From assembly GCF_007671655.1 (NCBI RefSeq), contig NZ_VCGX01000002.1:1070881-1134880 (forward strand): DNA of 64,000 nucleotides. Direction: 5' to 3'. Shown here piece by piece: positions 63,351-64,000 of this stretch (the first letter of the stretch is position 1; the number at the start of each line of letters is the position of its first letter). Under the pieces are notes generated by a model. It did not search any database. It was not told the DNA's origin and saw nothing but the letters and a program-made list of their open reading frames with translations. The stretch comes from Marinobacter piscis. Lineage in GTDB: Bacteria > Pseudomonadota > Gammaproteobacteria > Pseudomonadales > Oleiphilaceae. Both the position numbers and the translations under genes were made by a program.

Positions 63351-63830
63351 TCAATCACCCTGAAGCACCCTGCGCCGCTGCGACCGCAACTGTTCAATCT
63401 GGCGATTGGCTTCATCTATCTCCGACTGATAACGCTTACGCATCACCTCCGCCTCCTGAGCCAGCGAACCTTCCCAGGTCGCCCCGGCCAGGTTGTTGTT
63501 GGCATGGGCTTTCTGGCGCTGATACCGGATGAGCGTATTATCCAGATACATCTTCGCCCTCGCCTTCTGGCGGCGCAGGCTTTCGATATCCCTGTCTATC
63601 CCCGCCACTTCTTTTTTCCGGTCGCGGCTCTCAAGAAACTTCTGCCCACGCTCATTCACCATAGGCCCACCGCCCATACGCACCGGCGCCTTAACGTGAA
63701 TGCGCTTGGCATCACTGCCGCAGGGTTGGTCGGAGAAGATGGTCTGGCCATCGCTTTCACACTGATACACAGCGGCGTAGCCAAATACAGGAATGAAAAA
63801 ACCAATAAAAACCAGCGCTCGCTTGAGCAT
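63351..63830 (-). CDS. DUF4124 domain protein (secreted)
   Basis: A 159-residue envelope protein: signal peptide [18 protein letters not shown], then the DUF4124 pattern [16 protein letters not shown] with two conserved cysteines, and a long charged coiled coil ([36 protein letters not shown]). AAGGAGG lies 5 bases before the ATG at 63830; the longer frame to 63917 is not used. Function unknown. Confidence 0.88.
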   Translation of the reverse strand: MLKRALVFIGFFIPVFGYAAVYQCESDGQTIFSDQPCGSDAKRIHVKAPVRMGGGPMVNERGQKFLESRDRKKEVAGIDRDIESLRRQKARAKMYLDNTLIRYQRQKAHANNNLAGATWEGSLAQEAEVMRKRYQSEIDEANRQIEQLRSQRRRVLQGD

Positions 63831-63913
63831 ACGTGCCTCCTTTTTGCTTAGGTTAGCGCAAAGTGGAGGGTGGGTGGGTCGTGGATTCAACCAATAACCG
63901 CAGCACCACTCAT

Positions 63914-64000
63914 TCACAGTGCCCCGGAATATTCACCCCAGAACACTTCTGCCGGTGTCCGGTAGCCCAGCCGTTTTCTGGGCCGGTTATTCAATTGCTC
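63914..64000 (-). mobile_element. IS30-family transposase, C-terminal end (cut by window edge)
   Basis: Twenty-eight codons read EQLNNRPRKRLGYRTPAEVF then WGEYSGAL and stop, the characteristic end of IS30-type transposases. The rest lies beyond the window. The bases to the left (about 63878-63908, reading TGCTGCGGTTATTGGTTGAA on the minus strand) may include the terminal inverted repeat of this element. Confidence 0.85.

Noticed and set aside
1..64000. tRNA or rRNA genes, prophage genes
   Set aside because: No cloverleaf-type or rRNA-like sequence and no phage structural, integrase or lysis genes were seen by eye; a covariance-model scan would settle the tRNA question.

Overview
The window looks like chromosome from a marine gammaproteobacterium, most likely Marinobacter or a close relative. 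This is inferred from gene content (WbpP/WbpO-type O-antigen genes, an RfaH homologue, soluble CZB-type chemoreceptors, a moderately high GC content) and no rRNA or marker gene is present to prove it. About two thirds of the window is one very long minus-strand surface-polysaccharide region. The last third is accessory DNA packed with toxin-antitoxin modules, broken genes and a dispersed 11-bp repeat.

Layout. 0.2-4.7 kb: WbpM/CapD dehydratase, nagB, pgm. 4.7-9.6 kb: two near-identical ugd copies around a DUF2235 gene and a scar in which the front of pgi is joined to the back of galU. 9.6-21.2 kb: initiating phosphoglycosyl transferase, WbpV-like epimerase, glycosyltransferases, wbpP, two wbpO/tviB copies, a putative Wzy polymerase and an asparagine-synthase-like protein. 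21.4-23.0 kb: truncated FRG-domain gene, a copied scrap of an SLC13 gene and a possible toxin-antitoxin pair. 23.0-28.9 kb: SLC13 permease, cysC, cysN, cysD and a DHH phosphoesterase. 29.1-33.0 kb: IS30 remnant and a two-gene putative defence unit (beta-helix membrane protein plus AIPR protein) with a decayed second copy of the membrane-protein gene. 33.0-40.2 kb: sulfotransferase, Wzx flippase, Wzz, Wza-like SLBB protein, Wzi. 40.4-42.1 kb: repeat array, rfaH, cysQ.

From 42.2 kb the genes change strand often: metallo-beta-lactamase/beta-CASP protein, MscS channel, SMR transporter, a RAYT-type (Y1) transposase, an XRE plus SecB-like pair, a TPP riboswitch with tenA, hipBA, ygjV, sodC, two paralogous CZB chemoreceptors enclosing parDE, uspA, globin, Fic, alkB, two more toxin-antitoxin pairs and a phoX fragment, then a DUF4124 protein and the end of an IS30 transposase.

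How the genes fit together. RfaH and an exact ops element (GGCGGTAGCGTG) placed inside the start of wzi imply antitermination of a Wzy-dependent capsule operon. The sugar genes predict UDP-GlcA, UDP-GalNAcA and a 6-deoxy-HexNAc precursor. ATP sulfurylase, APS kinase, a sulfate-type permease, a sulfotransferase next to wzx, and a PAP phosphatase (cysQ) next to rfaH together suggest that the polymer is sulfated. The dispersed repeat GTGCCTGTCCA occurs about 35 times, only between 41.49 and 61.87 kb, is densest beside the RAYT transposase, and has even expanded in frame inside cysQ.
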